From Eudoraea sp. (lineage in GTDB: Bacteria > Bacteroidota > Bacteroidia > Flavobacteriales > Flavobacteriaceae): a DNA stretch of 16,500 bases. The stretch covers positions 1 through 16,500 of the forward strand of contig JABDRK010000052.1 of the NCBI GenBank assembly GCA_013041785.1, read 5' to 3'. A program made the translations under genes and the position numbers. The notes beneath the pieces are model-generated. The model was not told where the DNA came from, searched no databases, and saw nothing but the letters and a program-made list of their open reading frames with translations. Below, in pieces: positions 1 to 6,442 of the stretch (positions are counted from its first letter, which is position 1; each line of letters begins with the position of its first letter).

Positions 1-535
1 TTATCGATCTCGGCTATAATTTCACCGTCTTGTGGTGGCACGATTTGCCCCCCATCGGTCCAGTATACTTTATAACCGTTGTATTCCGGCGGATTATGGG
101 ATGCAGTCAACACTATTCCCACGTGGCAATTCAGGTACGAACCGCAAAGGAAAGTTCCGGAGTTGTGCGAAGTGCCGAAAACAGGTATACCTGTATGCCA
201 TTGGCAGAAAACACTTCAGCTACCAACCGGGCCAGCGTATCGCTGTTGTGTCTGCAGTCGTATGCAATAACCACTTTCAGGGATTCCCCTTTGTACACTT
301 TTTTCAGGTAGTTGCTCAACCCTTGCGTACTCTTTCCCAGGGTATATTTGTTAATGCGGTTGGTGCCTACTCCCATAACGCCACGCATTCCTCCGGTACC
401 AAACTCAAGATCCCGGTAAAACCGGTCTTTCAGTTCTTCTTGATCGTTGGCAATCAGTTGTTTTACTTCGTTGCGGACCTCGGGGTCAAAAAAGTCACTT
501 AGCCAGGAATTGGCGTTATCTAGGATTTGATCCAT
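1..535 (-). pseudogene. Phospho-sugar mutase (PGM/PMM family), 5' part, with frameshift; runs off the window
   Basis: This is the N-terminal part of an alpha-D-phosphohexomutase (phosphoglucomutase/phosphomannomutase), a family that interconverts hexose 6-phosphates and 1-phosphates to feed nucleotide-sugar synthesis. The start ATG is at 535-533. The first 134 codons contain the family's FGTGGMRG motif (about residues 45-52), then hit TGA at 133-131. In the next frame the protein resumes at once with [20 protein letters not shown] and stays open to the window edge at base 1. TASHNP is the phosphoserine active-site loop, so the catalytic centre lies beyond the break. The most economical explanation is one base lost around 134-140 (after codons for AVR), where relatives usually have one residue before the LNC. 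It may be a real mutation or a sequence error; the protein on either side looks intact. Bacteroidota members are about 570 residues, so most of the gene is outside. It lies 60 bases after the glycosyltransferase and probably shares its transcript. Confidence 0.85.
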
Positions 536-595
536 AATATATCGGGTAGGATTTAGTTCCTCTCAAAATTACGAAGTTTATCAAATAAAAACGGG

Positions 596-1543
596 CTAGA
601 GGTTTATTTCTTCCGCTATGTTGTAACGCGGCCTGCTCTTGCGGGATCGCACCATGATCTCGCCCAGAAACCCGGCCAGGAAAAGCTGTGTTCCTATGAT
701 CATGGCCGTAAGGGCTACAAAAAATTCGGGTCTTTGGGTCAGCAGCCTGCCAAAAGGATTGATAAACAATTTGTCTATCCCCAGGTAAAGGGCAAAGCCA
801 AAACCAATCAGGAACATGAGTACTCCCAGAGCCCCAAAAAGATGCATGGGCCGTTTGGCAAACTTGGAAACAAACCAGATGGTTATTAGATCAAGCAATC
901 CTTTGATAAAACGGTCGGCCCCGAATTTGGTCTTCCCATATTTACGAGCCTGGTGTTGTACCACCTTTTCTCCAATCTTCATAAAGCCGGCATTTTTGGC
1001 CAGAACCGGGATGTAGCGGTGCATCTCCCCCCTGACTTCAATGTTTTTGATCACTTCCTTACGAAAGGCTTTCAGGCCGCAGTTGAAATCGTGTAATCTT
1101 ACCCCGGAAGTTTTGCGAGCCGCCCAGTTGAAGAGTTTGGACGGGATATTCTTCATGATCACGTTGTCATAACGCTTTTTTTTCCAGCCCGATATCAGGT
1201 CGAGCTTATCTTGTTCTAGTTGCGTTATCAGTTTGGGAATTTCCTCGGGATTGTCCTGCAGGTCGGCGTCCATGGTAATCACCACATCGCCGTCGGCCCG
1301 CTTAAATCCGGCATGCAGGGCCTGGGATTTCCCAAAGTTCTTGCGGAGCCGGATCCCTTTTACCTCCGGATTTCCCGCAGCCAGACTTTCGATGACGGTC
1401 CATGAGTTGTCCGTACTGCCATCGTCAATAAAGAGGATCTCATATAAAAAATGATTGGACTGCATTACAGCTGCAATCCAATCATGTAATTCTATCAGGG
1501 ATTCTTCTTCGTTAAGTAAAGGAATTACTATGGATAATTTCAT
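596..1543 (-). CDS. Family 2 glycosyltransferase with two C-terminal membrane helices (DPM1/GtrB-like)
   Basis: This 315-residue protein is a GT-A fold glycosyltransferase of family 2, of the type that moves a sugar from a nucleotide donor to a polyprenyl phosphate or another lipid carrier. The N-terminus has the typical SIVIPLLNEEESL start, then IDDGSTDNS (about residues 39-47), and MDADLQ (91-96), whose DxD residues bind the metal and nucleotide. KYGKTKFGADR (about 201-211) matches the conserved basic loop of dolichol/undecaprenyl-phosphate sugar synthases. Two hydrophobic helices (about 234-256 and 274-298) anchor the C-terminus in the inner membrane. It lies 43 bases after the DUF4199 gene and 60 bases before the mutase gene on the same strand. 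A mutase downstream fits a supply of hexose 1-phosphate for the donor, but that link is inference. The donor and acceptor cannot be read from the sequence. Confidence 0.92.
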   Translation of the reverse strand: MKLSIVIPLLNEEESLIELHDWIAAVMQSNHFLYEILFIDDGSTDNSWTVIESLAAGNPEVKGIRLRKNFGKSQALHAGFKRADGDVVITMDADLQDNPEEIPKLITQLEQDKLDLISGWKKKRYDNVIMKNIPSKLFNWAARKTSGVRLHDFNCGLKAFRKEVIKNIEVRGEMHRYIPVLAKNAGFMKIGEKVVQHQARKYGKTKFGADRFIKGLLDLITIWFVSKFAKRPMHLFGALGVLMFLIGFGFALYLGIDKLFINPFGRLLTQRPEFFVALTAMIIGTQLFLAGFLGEIMVRSRKSRPRYNIAEEINL

Positions 1544-1586
1544 AGGGCATTTGGCCTAATTCCTTTCAAAAGTACAATTTTAAGTC

Positions 1587-2105
1587 TTATTCTGGCTTTG
1601 CTTTTTTAATAACAAGCGCAGGGACAATGGTCAGCAATATTCCAAAGAGTATGCTAAATATCAATCCAAAAGTGATTTGCCAAAGAGGCGTTGCAAACTG
1701 CTTGCCCATTTCCATTTGATCCGATGCTTGTTGTGGCGTCAATCCCCGCTCTACCAATTGTTGTTCCTGGAAATCCAGGGCTTCGGTCATCATATCCGGA
1801 TCAATAACGTTCAGCATTATTTGATTAAAGATAATACCGATTATACCCGCGATCAGGCAGATTCCAACTCCAATTTTAAAACCCTGTCCAAAACTCATAA
1901 AGCCGCCGTTGGCTTTCTTAAATTGAATAAGGCCTATGATAATTGCAGCCAAACTCAAAACGGCAGATATTAATATAACACCCGCACTTTGCTGATAATG
2001 CATATCCAAAGTGTAGAGCATAAAAGTAAAAATGACGCTAACCGCCCCAAGGAGCAATCCATAGTTCAGGGCAAATTTTCCGGTTTTAGGTTGTTGTTCT
2101 TCCAT
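1587..2105 (-). CDS. DUF4199 family membrane protein
   Basis: This 172-residue protein has four hydrophobic helices at about residues 12-34, 41-63, 77-96 and 144-166. A polar loop of roughly 45 residues, rich in Glu, Gln and Met, separates helices 3 and 4. The pattern and the short motif GGFMSFGQGFKIG after helix 2 match the Bacteroidota family DUF4199, which has no known biochemical role. It is the first gene of a probable three-gene operon (DUF4199, glycosyltransferase, phospho-sugar mutase) and has a recognisable promoter at 2165-2197. I recall the same order next to glycosyltransferases in other flavobacteria. A role in presenting or moving the glycosylated lipid is conceivable but is only a guess. 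Confidence 0.85.
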   Translation of the reverse strand: MEEQQPKTGKFALNYGLLLGAVSVIFTFMLYTLDMHYQQSAGVILISAVLSLAAIIIGLIQFKKANGGFMSFGQGFKIGVGICLIAGIIGIIFNQIMLNVIDPDMMTEALDFQEQQLVERGLTPQQASDQMEMGKQFATPLWQITFGLIFSILFGILLTIVPALVIKKAKPE

Positions 2106-2164
2106 TATTTACGTTTTAAGTTATTTATATCCGTTAGTTGTTTGCTTGTGGATTTTGTTACAGC

Positions 2165-2197
2165 TAAAGATACAATTTTTAGCCAGTCATTTTTCAA
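2165..2197 (-). promoter_or_regulatory. Promoter of the DUF4199-glycosyltransferase-mutase operon
   Basis: On the minus strand a TTG (2197-2195) is followed after 22 bases by TATCTTTA (2172-2165). This matches the Bacteroidota promoter form TTG-N17-23-TAnnTTTG with one mismatch, in the last base. Transcription would start near 2158, leaving a leader of about 50 bases before the ATG at 2105. Confidence 0.55.
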
Positions 2198-2205
2198 AAT
2201 TTAAA

Positions 2206-2236
2206 TTGCAGTTTCCTTTAAAAATAATTACATTTG
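2206..2236 (+). promoter_or_regulatory. Promoter of rpmE2
   Basis: TTG at 2206-2208 and TACATTTG at 2229-2236, 20 bases apart, are an exact match to the Bacteroidota housekeeping promoter. The predicted start is near 2242, about 33 bases before the rpmE2 ATG. A purine-rich GGGAGG at 2252-2257 lies too far from the ATG (17 bases) to act as a normal ribosome binding site. The -33 element is only 8 bases from that of the divergent operon promoter. Confidence 0.7.
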
Positions 2237-2274
2237 CAGCCTGAAAAATTTGGGAGGCGTTTAAAGACAATATC

Positions 2275-2562
2275 ATGAAAAAAGGAATACATCCGGAAAA
2301 TTTTAGACTAGTGGCGTTTAAGGACATGTCCAATGACGATGTTTTTTTGGCCAAATCGACAGCGGAAACTAAGGAGACAATCAATGTGGACGGAGTGGAC
2401 TACCCGCTGGTGAAACTTGAAATTTCCAGAACTTCCCACCCCTTCTATACAGGAAAAGCCAAATTGGTGGATACCGCGGGTAGGATTGATAAATTCAAAA
2501 GCAAGTACGAAAAGTTCAAAAAACCTGCTAAGAAGGAAGCTCCGGAAGAAGAAGGCAAATAG
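2275..2562 (+). CDS. rpmE2: 50S ribosomal protein L31, type B (zinc-free form)
   Basis: This 95-residue protein starts [11 protein letters not shown] and carries the L31 signatures VFLAKST (about residues 23-29), [20 protein letters not shown] (46-65) and a basic tail, [13 protein letters not shown], ending in an acidic stretch. It has no cysteine at all, so it is the C-minus (type B) paralogue that does not bind zinc. L31 forms part of the bridge between the two ribosomal subunits. In many bacteria the zinc-free form is induced on zinc starvation. Here it has a strong housekeeping promoter and its own terminator, and no inverted repeat resembling a Zur operator was seen upstream, so constitutive expression is more likely. 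It is transcribed divergently from the glycosyltransferase operon. Confidence 0.95.
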   Translation: MKKGIHPENFRLVAFKDMSNDDVFLAKSTAETKETINVDGVDYPLVKLEISRTSHPFYTGKAKLVDTAGRIDKFKSKYEKFKKPAKKEAPEEEGK

Positions 2563-2592
2563 TCTGATTAAACGGGAGTACAACGATATCCT

Positions 2593-2626
2593 CGCCTCTG
2601 AAACTGTTTCAGGGGCGTTTTTTTTT
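2593..2626 (+). terminator. Intrinsic terminator of rpmE2
   Basis: An 11-bp stem (2593-2603 with 2607-2617, one T-G wobble) with a 3-base loop is followed by nine T (2618-2626). This is a textbook Rho-independent terminator 31 bases after the rpmE2 stop. Its last T overlaps the -7 box of the next gene. Confidence 0.92.
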
Positions 2627-2633
2627 AATTTTG
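2626..2633 (+). promoter_or_regulatory. -7 box of the GlmU-like gene
   Basis: TAATTTTG fits the Bacteroidota -7 form TAnnTTTG exactly. A clear TTG is missing at the right distance upstream, where the terminator stem lies. A start near 2639 would leave only about 10 bases before the ATG at 2649. It would also exclude the TTG at 2631 as a translation start. Confidence 0.5.
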
Positions 2634-2648
2634 TCTAAAACCGGCTAT

Positions 2649-3824
2649 ATGAATTATATTCTTTTCGATAGTGCCGTCCGTGAGGCTTTGTTGCCGTTTA
2701 CGTATACCAGACCTGTAGCCGATATCCGGATGGGGATACTTACCATCCGCGAAAAATGGGAACACTACCTGAAGGCAACTACAAGCAGTAAAACGGAGGA
2801 ATACCTTTCTCGTAAATTCCCCATGCATGCTTCCGACGATAATGTATTTATCAACGGCTCCTGTTTTCCTAATCCGGATCTAGTAGCTCAGATATTATCC
2901 TTGAAAACCGGAGAAGCACTGATCCAATCCGGAGATTTGATCGCCTGTGCCACGGGTAGCTCCACTGAGTTGGGGCCGATTGAAAATTATGAAGCGAGGG
3001 AGGTGGAAACTTCTGTGATGTGCCTGCGGAACACCTGGGAAATATTCTCCCGAAATGGAGAAGCACTGGAAGCTGATTTTGACCTGATAACCCACGGCAG
3101 GAAAAGCGCTCCAATTTCGGAGACCAATAAACTCATAAATCCAGAACGTATTTTTCTGGAGGCAGGAGCTAAGGTAGAGTACAGCATTCTTAACGCCAGT
3201 GAAGGACCCATTTATATTGGGAAGGACGCCGAAGTTATGGAGGGAAACATGATTAGAGGAGGTTTTGCGCTATGCGACAATGCTGTTGTAAAGATGGGGG
3301 CCAAGATCTACGGTCCTACTACGGTTGGGCCCTATGGCAAGGTATGCGGGGAGGTAAGTAACTCGGTAATTTTCGGGTATTCCAGTAAAGGACACGACGG
3401 CTACCTGGGGAATTCCGTACTCGGAGAATGGTGTAATATCGGGGCAGATTCCAACAACTCCAATTTAAAAAATAATTATGCCAAGGTCAGGTTGTGGAAT
3501 TATGCCACAGAGCGTTTTGACCAAACCGGCTTGCAGTTTTGCGGCCTTATGATGGGAGACCACAGCAAAACAGCTATCAATACCATGTTCAATACAGGGA
3601 CGGTCATTGGTGTGAATACGAATATATATGTTCCGGGATTTCCCAGGAATTTTATACCCAGTTTTAGCTGGGGAGGGGCTTCCGGATTTAGTGCCTACCT
3701 TCCCGAGAGGGCCTTTGAAGCCGCCAAAGTGATGATGGCCCGGCGCCATGTGGAGTTTACAGAGGCAGATGCTGATATGTTGAAACACATATTCAAGATC
3801 ACGAAAAAGTACCGTAAGTATTAG
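2649..3824 (+). CDS. GlmU-like bifunctional enzyme (alternative Bacteroidota type, TIGR03991-like)
   Basis: This is a 391-residue fusion of a nucleotidyltransferase-like N-terminal half and a left-handed beta-helix acyltransferase half. The family is annotated as UDP-GlcNAc diphosphorylase / glucosamine-1-phosphate N-acetyltransferase, which would supply UDP-GlcNAc for peptidoglycan and LPS. It replaces classical GlmU in Bacteroidota. The N-terminus lacks the usual GxGTRM loop and instead has FTYTRPVADIRMGILTIREKW (start at about residue 17), the hallmark of this variant. Imperfect hexapeptide repeats run from about residue 165 to 345 (for example GPIYIGKDAEVMEG, GPTTVGPYGKVCG, HSKTAINTMFNTGTVIGVNTNI). 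I chose the ATG at 2649 because the TTG at 2631 lies inside the -7 box and the family starts at MNYILFD. It follows the rpmE2 terminator, so it is probably transcribed on its own. Substrate specificity is inferred from the family. Confidence 0.88.
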   Translation: MNYILFDSAVREALLPFTYTRPVADIRMGILTIREKWEHYLKATTSSKTEEYLSRKFPMHASDDNVFINGSCFPNPDLVAQILSLKTGEALIQSGDLIACATGSSTELGPIENYEAREVETSVMCLRNTWEIFSRNGEALEADFDLITHGRKSAPISETNKLINPERIFLEAGAKVEYSILNASEGPIYIGKDAEVMEGNMIRGGFALCDNAVVKMGAKIYGPTTVGPYGKVCGEVSNSVIFGYSSKGHDGYLGNSVLGEWCNIGADSNNSNLKNNYAKVRLWNYATERFDQTGLQFCGLMMGDHSKTAINTMFNTGTVIGVNTNIYVPGFPRNFIPSFSWGGASGFSAYLPERAFEAAKVMMARRHVEFTEADADMLKHIFKITKKYRKY

Positions 3825-3850
3825 AAGCCGGGGAAACTTCCTGATTTGCT

Positions 3851-3858
3851 TATCTTTG
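3851..3858 (+). promoter_or_regulatory. -7 box of mtaB
   Basis: TATCTTTG matches TAnnTTTG exactly and sits 27 bases before the mtaB ATG, in the 61-base gap after the GlmU-like gene. No TTG is found 17-23 bases upstream, so the promoter may be weak or use another upstream element. Confidence 0.5.
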
Positions 3859-3885
3859 CAGCCCTAAAGAAAGTGGGGAATCCAC

Positions 3886-5214
3886 ATGAATAAAAAAGTC
3901 GCTTTTCATACCCTGGGCTGTAAGCTCAACTTTTCCGAAACCTCTACCATCGCCAGACAGGTACAGGGGGAAGGCTTTGAGCGCGTGGAGTTCTCTGAGA
4001 AAGCCGATCTCTATGTGATCAATACCTGTTCGGTTACTGAGAATGCGGACAAACGATTTAAGACTATTGTAAGACAGGCCCAAAGAAAGAATCCTAAAGC
4101 TTTTATTGCCGCCATAGGGTGCTATGCCCAGTTAAAACCAGAAGAACTCGCATCGGTAGATGGTGTTGACCTGGTTCTTGGCGCCACTGAAAAATTCAAA
4201 CTGACTGATTATTTATCCAACCTCTCCAAAAACGATTTTGGCAAAATCCATTCCTGTGAAATAGAAGAAGCTGATTTTTACGTGGGCAGCTATGCCATAG
4301 GCGACAGGACAAGGGCTTTTCTGAAAGTACAGGATGGCTGTGATTACAAATGTACGTTTTGTACTATCCCCTTAGCGCGGGGAATATCGCGAAGTGATAC
4401 CCTTGGAAACGTACTGAAAAACGCCCGGGAGATCTCGGAAAAAGGAATAAAGGAGATTGTGCTTACCGGGGTGAATATCGGGGATTATGGCAAAGGAGAA
4501 TTTGGGAACAAGCGCCACGAGCATACCTTTTTGGATTTGGTACGCGCGCTTGATGATGTCCCGGGAATTCATAGACTCCGGATCTCATCCATTGAGCCCA
4601 ATTTGCTAAAGGATGAAACCATTTCCTTTGTTGCCCAAAGCAAAGCCTTTGTGCCTCATTTCCACATACCTCTGCAGAGTGGGAGTAATAAGATCCTAAA
4701 AGCTATGAGAAGGCGGTATCAGCGGGAACTCTACACAGAACGTGTAGCACAAATAAAATCCCTGATGCCTCATGCCTGTATTGGGGTAGATGTAATTGTA
4801 GGCTTTCCCGGAGAAACTGATGAAGACTTCCTGGAAACCTATCATTTTTTGAATGAACTGGAGATCTCCTATTTGCATGTCTTTACCTATTCCGAACGGG
4901 ACAACACCCTGGCTGCGGCTATGGAGGAAGTAGTCCCACAAAGGGTTCGGCAAAAACGGAGCCGGATGCTGCGTGCCCTATCTGTCAAGAAGCGCAGGGC
5001 GTTCTATGAATCTCAGCTGGGAAGTGTGAGCACGGTACTTTTTGAAGGGGAGAACAAGGCCGGTTACATTCATGGCTTTACGGAAAACTATGTAAAAGTC
5101 AGGGCACCCTGGAATCCGGAATTGGTCAATACCCTGCATCGGGTTAGGCTTCAGGAGATTGATATAGAAGGCATGGTGCGTATTGCTTTTGAAAATGCCA
5201 GCGTAACAGCATAA
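3886..5214 (+). CDS. mtaB: tRNA (N6-threonylcarbamoyladenosine37-C2) methylthiotransferase MtaB
   Basis: This 442-residue radical-SAM methylthiotransferase adds the 2-methylthio group to t6A37 in tRNAs reading ANN codons, giving ms2t6A, which supports accurate decoding. The N-terminal UPF0004 domain supplies three cluster cysteines: C12 (TLGCKLN), C48 (NTCSV) and C79 (IGCYAQ). The radical-SAM centre is C152, C156 and C159 in GCDYKCTFC, followed by TIPLARG. Further radical-SAM elements follow (TGVNIGDYG, RISSIEPN, HFHIPLQSGS, GVDVIVGFPGET). The last 65 or so residues form a TRAM-like RNA-binding domain. The start of the protein (VAFHTLGCKLN) and its length point to MtaB rather than MiaB or RimO. 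It has its own -7 box at 3851. The small inverted repeat GTGG/CCAC (3873-3885) touches the start codon and might influence initiation, but it is only 4 bp. Confidence 0.95.
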   Translation: MNKKVAFHTLGCKLNFSETSTIARQVQGEGFERVEFSEKADLYVINTCSVTENADKRFKTIVRQAQRKNPKAFIAAIGCYAQLKPEELASVDGVDLVLGATEKFKLTDYLSNLSKNDFGKIHSCEIEEADFYVGSYAIGDRTRAFLKVQDGCDYKCTFCTIPLARGISRSDTLGNVLKNAREISEKGIKEIVLTGVNIGDYGKGEFGNKRHEHTFLDLVRALDDVPGIHRLRISSIEPNLLKDETISFVAQSKAFVPHFHIPLQSGSNKILKAMRRRYQRELYTERVAQIKSLMPHACIGVDVIVGFPGETDEDFLETYHFLNELEISYLHVFTYSERDNTLAAAMEEVVPQRVRQKRSRMLRALSVKKRRAFYESQLGSVSTVLFEGENKAGYIHGFTENYVKVRAPWNPELVNTLHRVRLQEIDIEGMVRIAFENASVTA

Positions 5215-5237
5215 AAAAACCTCTCAGAAGAGAGGTT
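5211..5237 (-). terminator. Intrinsic terminator of the GNAT-like gene (also a stem for mtaB)
   Basis: A perfect 8-bp stem (5218-5225 with 5230-5237, 4-base loop) lies between the convergent mtaB and GNAT-like genes. Read on the minus strand it is followed directly by a run of T, the complement of the A run at 5213-5219, so it is an efficient-looking terminator in that direction. On the plus strand only a displaced T run (5246-5250) follows, so mtaB termination would be weaker. The T run overlaps the mtaB stop codon. Confidence 0.85.
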
Positions 5238-5265
5238 GATTCGTGTTTTTGAATAGTCTTATATC

Positions 5266-5559
5266 TCAGATGCGAATCCCTACAGGAAGCATTTCTTTAT
5301 ATTGCCTGTTTCTTCTAAGGAATCCCGCTATTTGCGGACTGGTTGGAACTACTCTCAAATTCTGATCCTGTATGTGATGCAGAACAGATTTTATAAAATC
5401 CTCCTTAAAACCTTCGCTTTGAATTTCCTCAGGAATAACCAGTTTAGTTAAGAAAACCTTGCGTTCTTGGGAAGAGTATTCAATCTTGGCCAAATGGCCA
5501 TTGACTCTAGTTTCAAACTGACGCAGGAAACTATTGTCTTTAATTGCTACTTCACTCAT
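5266..5559 (-). CDS. Small GNAT-like acetyltransferase (YjdJ/NATD1 type, COG2388-like)
   Basis: This 97-residue protein resembles the minimal GNAT fold of the YjdJ/NATD1 group: FETRVNGHLAKIEYS (beta strands 1-2), KVFLTKLVIPEE (strand 4 region), a helix KEDFIKSVLHHI, then NLRVVPTSPQIAGFLRRNRQYKEML, which matches the group's VVPxCPxxxxxxxxxPEY end. In relatives I recall a cysteine before the proline of that motif; here it is serine (TSP), so catalysis, if any, may differ. The acetyl acceptor is unknown for most of this group. I chose the ATG at 5559-5557: a start at 5625 would add 22 residues encoded by a leader hairpin, and the family begins near this methionine. It is a single-gene unit, with a -7 box at 5682-5689, a leader of over 100 bases and a terminator at 5218-5237. 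Confidence 0.75.
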   Translation of the reverse strand: MSEVAIKDNSFLRQFETRVNGHLAKIEYSSQERKVFLTKLVIPEEIQSEGFKEDFIKSVLHHIQDQNLRVVPTSPQIAGFLRRNRQYKEMLPVGIRI

Positions 5560-5590
5560 ATAGTTTGATTTAATTTGGTTTTCAGACAAA

Positions 5591-5621
5591 AAAATTACGA
5601 TATCGATACCATCGTAATTTT
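5591..5621 (-). promoter_or_regulatory. Hairpin with T run in the leader of the GNAT-like gene
   Basis: Perfect 11-bp inverted arms (5591-5601 and 5611-5621) flank a 9-base loop. On the minus strand the stem runs straight into a T tract (complement of the A run 5588-5594), which gives the shape of a terminator, although the stem is AT-rich. It lies 32 bases upstream of the start codon, in the predicted leader, so it could act as an attenuator or as an operator palindrome. No gene upstream on this strand would need terminating. Confidence 0.5.
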
Positions 5622-5640
5622 CCAAATTGCTAGCGTAAGG

Positions 5641-5652
5641 TTAAATATTTAA
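5641..5652. repeat. 12-bp AT palindrome in the GNAT/hydrolase divergent gap
   Basis: TTAAATATTTAA is a perfect 12-bp palindrome in the 176-base gap between the two divergent genes. It could be a regulator site, but an AT-only palindrome of this length has little weight on its own. Confidence 0.25.
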
Positions 5653-5681
5653 GACTGGGAGGGTTCTTAACAATTAGTTTA

Positions 5682-5689
5682 CAAAAGTA
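5682..5689 (-). promoter_or_regulatory. -7 box of the GNAT-like gene
   Basis: On the minus strand this reads TACTTTTG, an exact TAnnTTTG match. It predicts a start near 5676 and a leader of about 117 bases that includes the 5591-5621 hairpin. No TTG occurs 17-23 bases further upstream. The same octamer is found upstream of the DUF6263 gene. Confidence 0.45.
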
Positions 5690-5710
5690 AATAAAAAAAT
5701 GCTATTTTCC

Positions 5711-5730
5711 TAGCTTTAAATAGCTTTAGG
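5711..5730 (+). repeat. Tandem 10-base repeat just upstream of the hydrolase
   Basis: TAGCTTTAAA and TAGCTTTAGG lie head to tail, each resembling a -7 box with the final G changed to A. The hydrolase ATG follows 6 bases later. If either copy is a true -7 box, the mRNA would be leaderless or nearly so. Confidence 0.35.
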
Positions 5731-5735
5731 CCAAT

Positions 5736-6398
5736 ATGCCTGTATCAAAGATTCATGTTTATTTTATGCCCGGATTGGCGGCAAGTTCCAGGATCTTTGA
5801 ATTCATTGAACTTCCGGGGCAAGCCTTTGAAATGCACTATTTAGAATGGTTCGTTCCTGACCGGGGTATGTCGTTTGAGGCTTATGCCCGTAAAATGTCA
5901 ACCTTTATCCGGCATAAACAGGTTGTGTTGGTAGGGGTGTCCTTTGGAGGAATGTTGGTTCAGGAAATGGCCAAACATATTTCGGTAAACAAAGTGATCA
6001 TCATTTCCAGTATCAAGCAAAAATCCGAGATGCCAAAACGCCTTTTGTTTGCAAAATATACCAAAGCGCACCGTTTGCTTCCCACGGGACTTGTAAATAA
6101 TGTGGAATTACTTGCTAAATATGCTTTTGGTGAAACGGTTACCAAAAGGCTTTCCCTTTACGAACAATACCTATCTCTTCGGGATAAATATTACCTCGAT
6201 TGGTCCATTGACCAGATCGTACACTGGGATCAAACGTCCTATAGATCGGGACTGGTACACATCCACGGCGACAGGGATGCTGTTTTTCCTGTAGCGCCAA
6301 TCAAGGACTATATTCCGGTGACTGGAGGTACACACACCATGATCCTCCATCGATTTAAATGGTTTAATGAACGATTACCCACAATTATTTTGGAATAA
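5736..6398 (+). CDS. Alpha/beta hydrolase fold protein
   Basis: This 220-residue protein has the elements of a small alpha/beta hydrolase. YFMPGLAASSRIFE (about residues 9-22) forms the oxyanion loop, GVSFGG (67-72) is the nucleophile elbow with Ser69, HGDRD (177-181) carries the likely acid Asp181, and GGTHTM (197-202) gives His200. No signal peptide is seen, so it should be cytoplasmic. The substrate cannot be told: the fold covers esterases, lipases, thioesterases and many other enzymes, and the cap region (about 95-160) is short and basic. It lies 44 bases before the lytic transglycosylase on the same strand and may share a transcript with it. It is divergent from the GNAT-like gene. Confidence 0.85.
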   Translation: MPVSKIHVYFMPGLAASSRIFEFIELPGQAFEMHYLEWFVPDRGMSFEAYARKMSTFIRHKQVVLVGVSFGGMLVQEMAKHISVNKVIIISSIKQKSEMPKRLLFAKYTKAHRLLPTGLVNNVELLAKYAFGETVTKRLSLYEQYLSLRDKYYLDWSIDQIVHWDQTSYRSGLVHIHGDRDAVFPVAPIKDYIPVTGGTHTMILHRFKWFNERLPTIILE

Positions 6399-6421
6399 AA
6401 AGGTTGTAATTAATACCTTTA
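6390..6421 (+). promoter_or_regulatory. Weak candidate promoter of the lytic transglycosylase
   Basis: TTG at 6390-6392 and TACCTTTA at 6414-6421, 21 bases apart, fit the phylum promoter with one mismatch in the last base. It overlaps the 3' end of the hydrolase gene (stop at 6396-6398). Either this or read-through from the hydrolase gene could drive transcription. Confidence 0.35.
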
Positions 6422-6442
6422 GTTGGATAATTAATGTATGTC

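Noticed and set aside
30..502. Open frames on the plus strand opposite the mutase and frames spanning its break
   Set aside because: They are complements of the mutase coding sequence; none has a recognisable domain.
2631..2648. A TTG start for the GlmU-like protein
   Set aside because: The TTG is part of the TAATTTTG -7 box and would probably not be transcribed.
3465..3788. A 107-codon minus-strand frame inside the GlmU-like gene
   Set aside because: It is antisense to the beta-helix repeats; its apparent regularity is the mirror of those repeats.
5560..5625. A 22-residue N-terminal extension of the GNAT-like protein
   Set aside because: It would be encoded by the leader hairpin and T tract and does not match the family start, so the ATG at 5559 is preferred.
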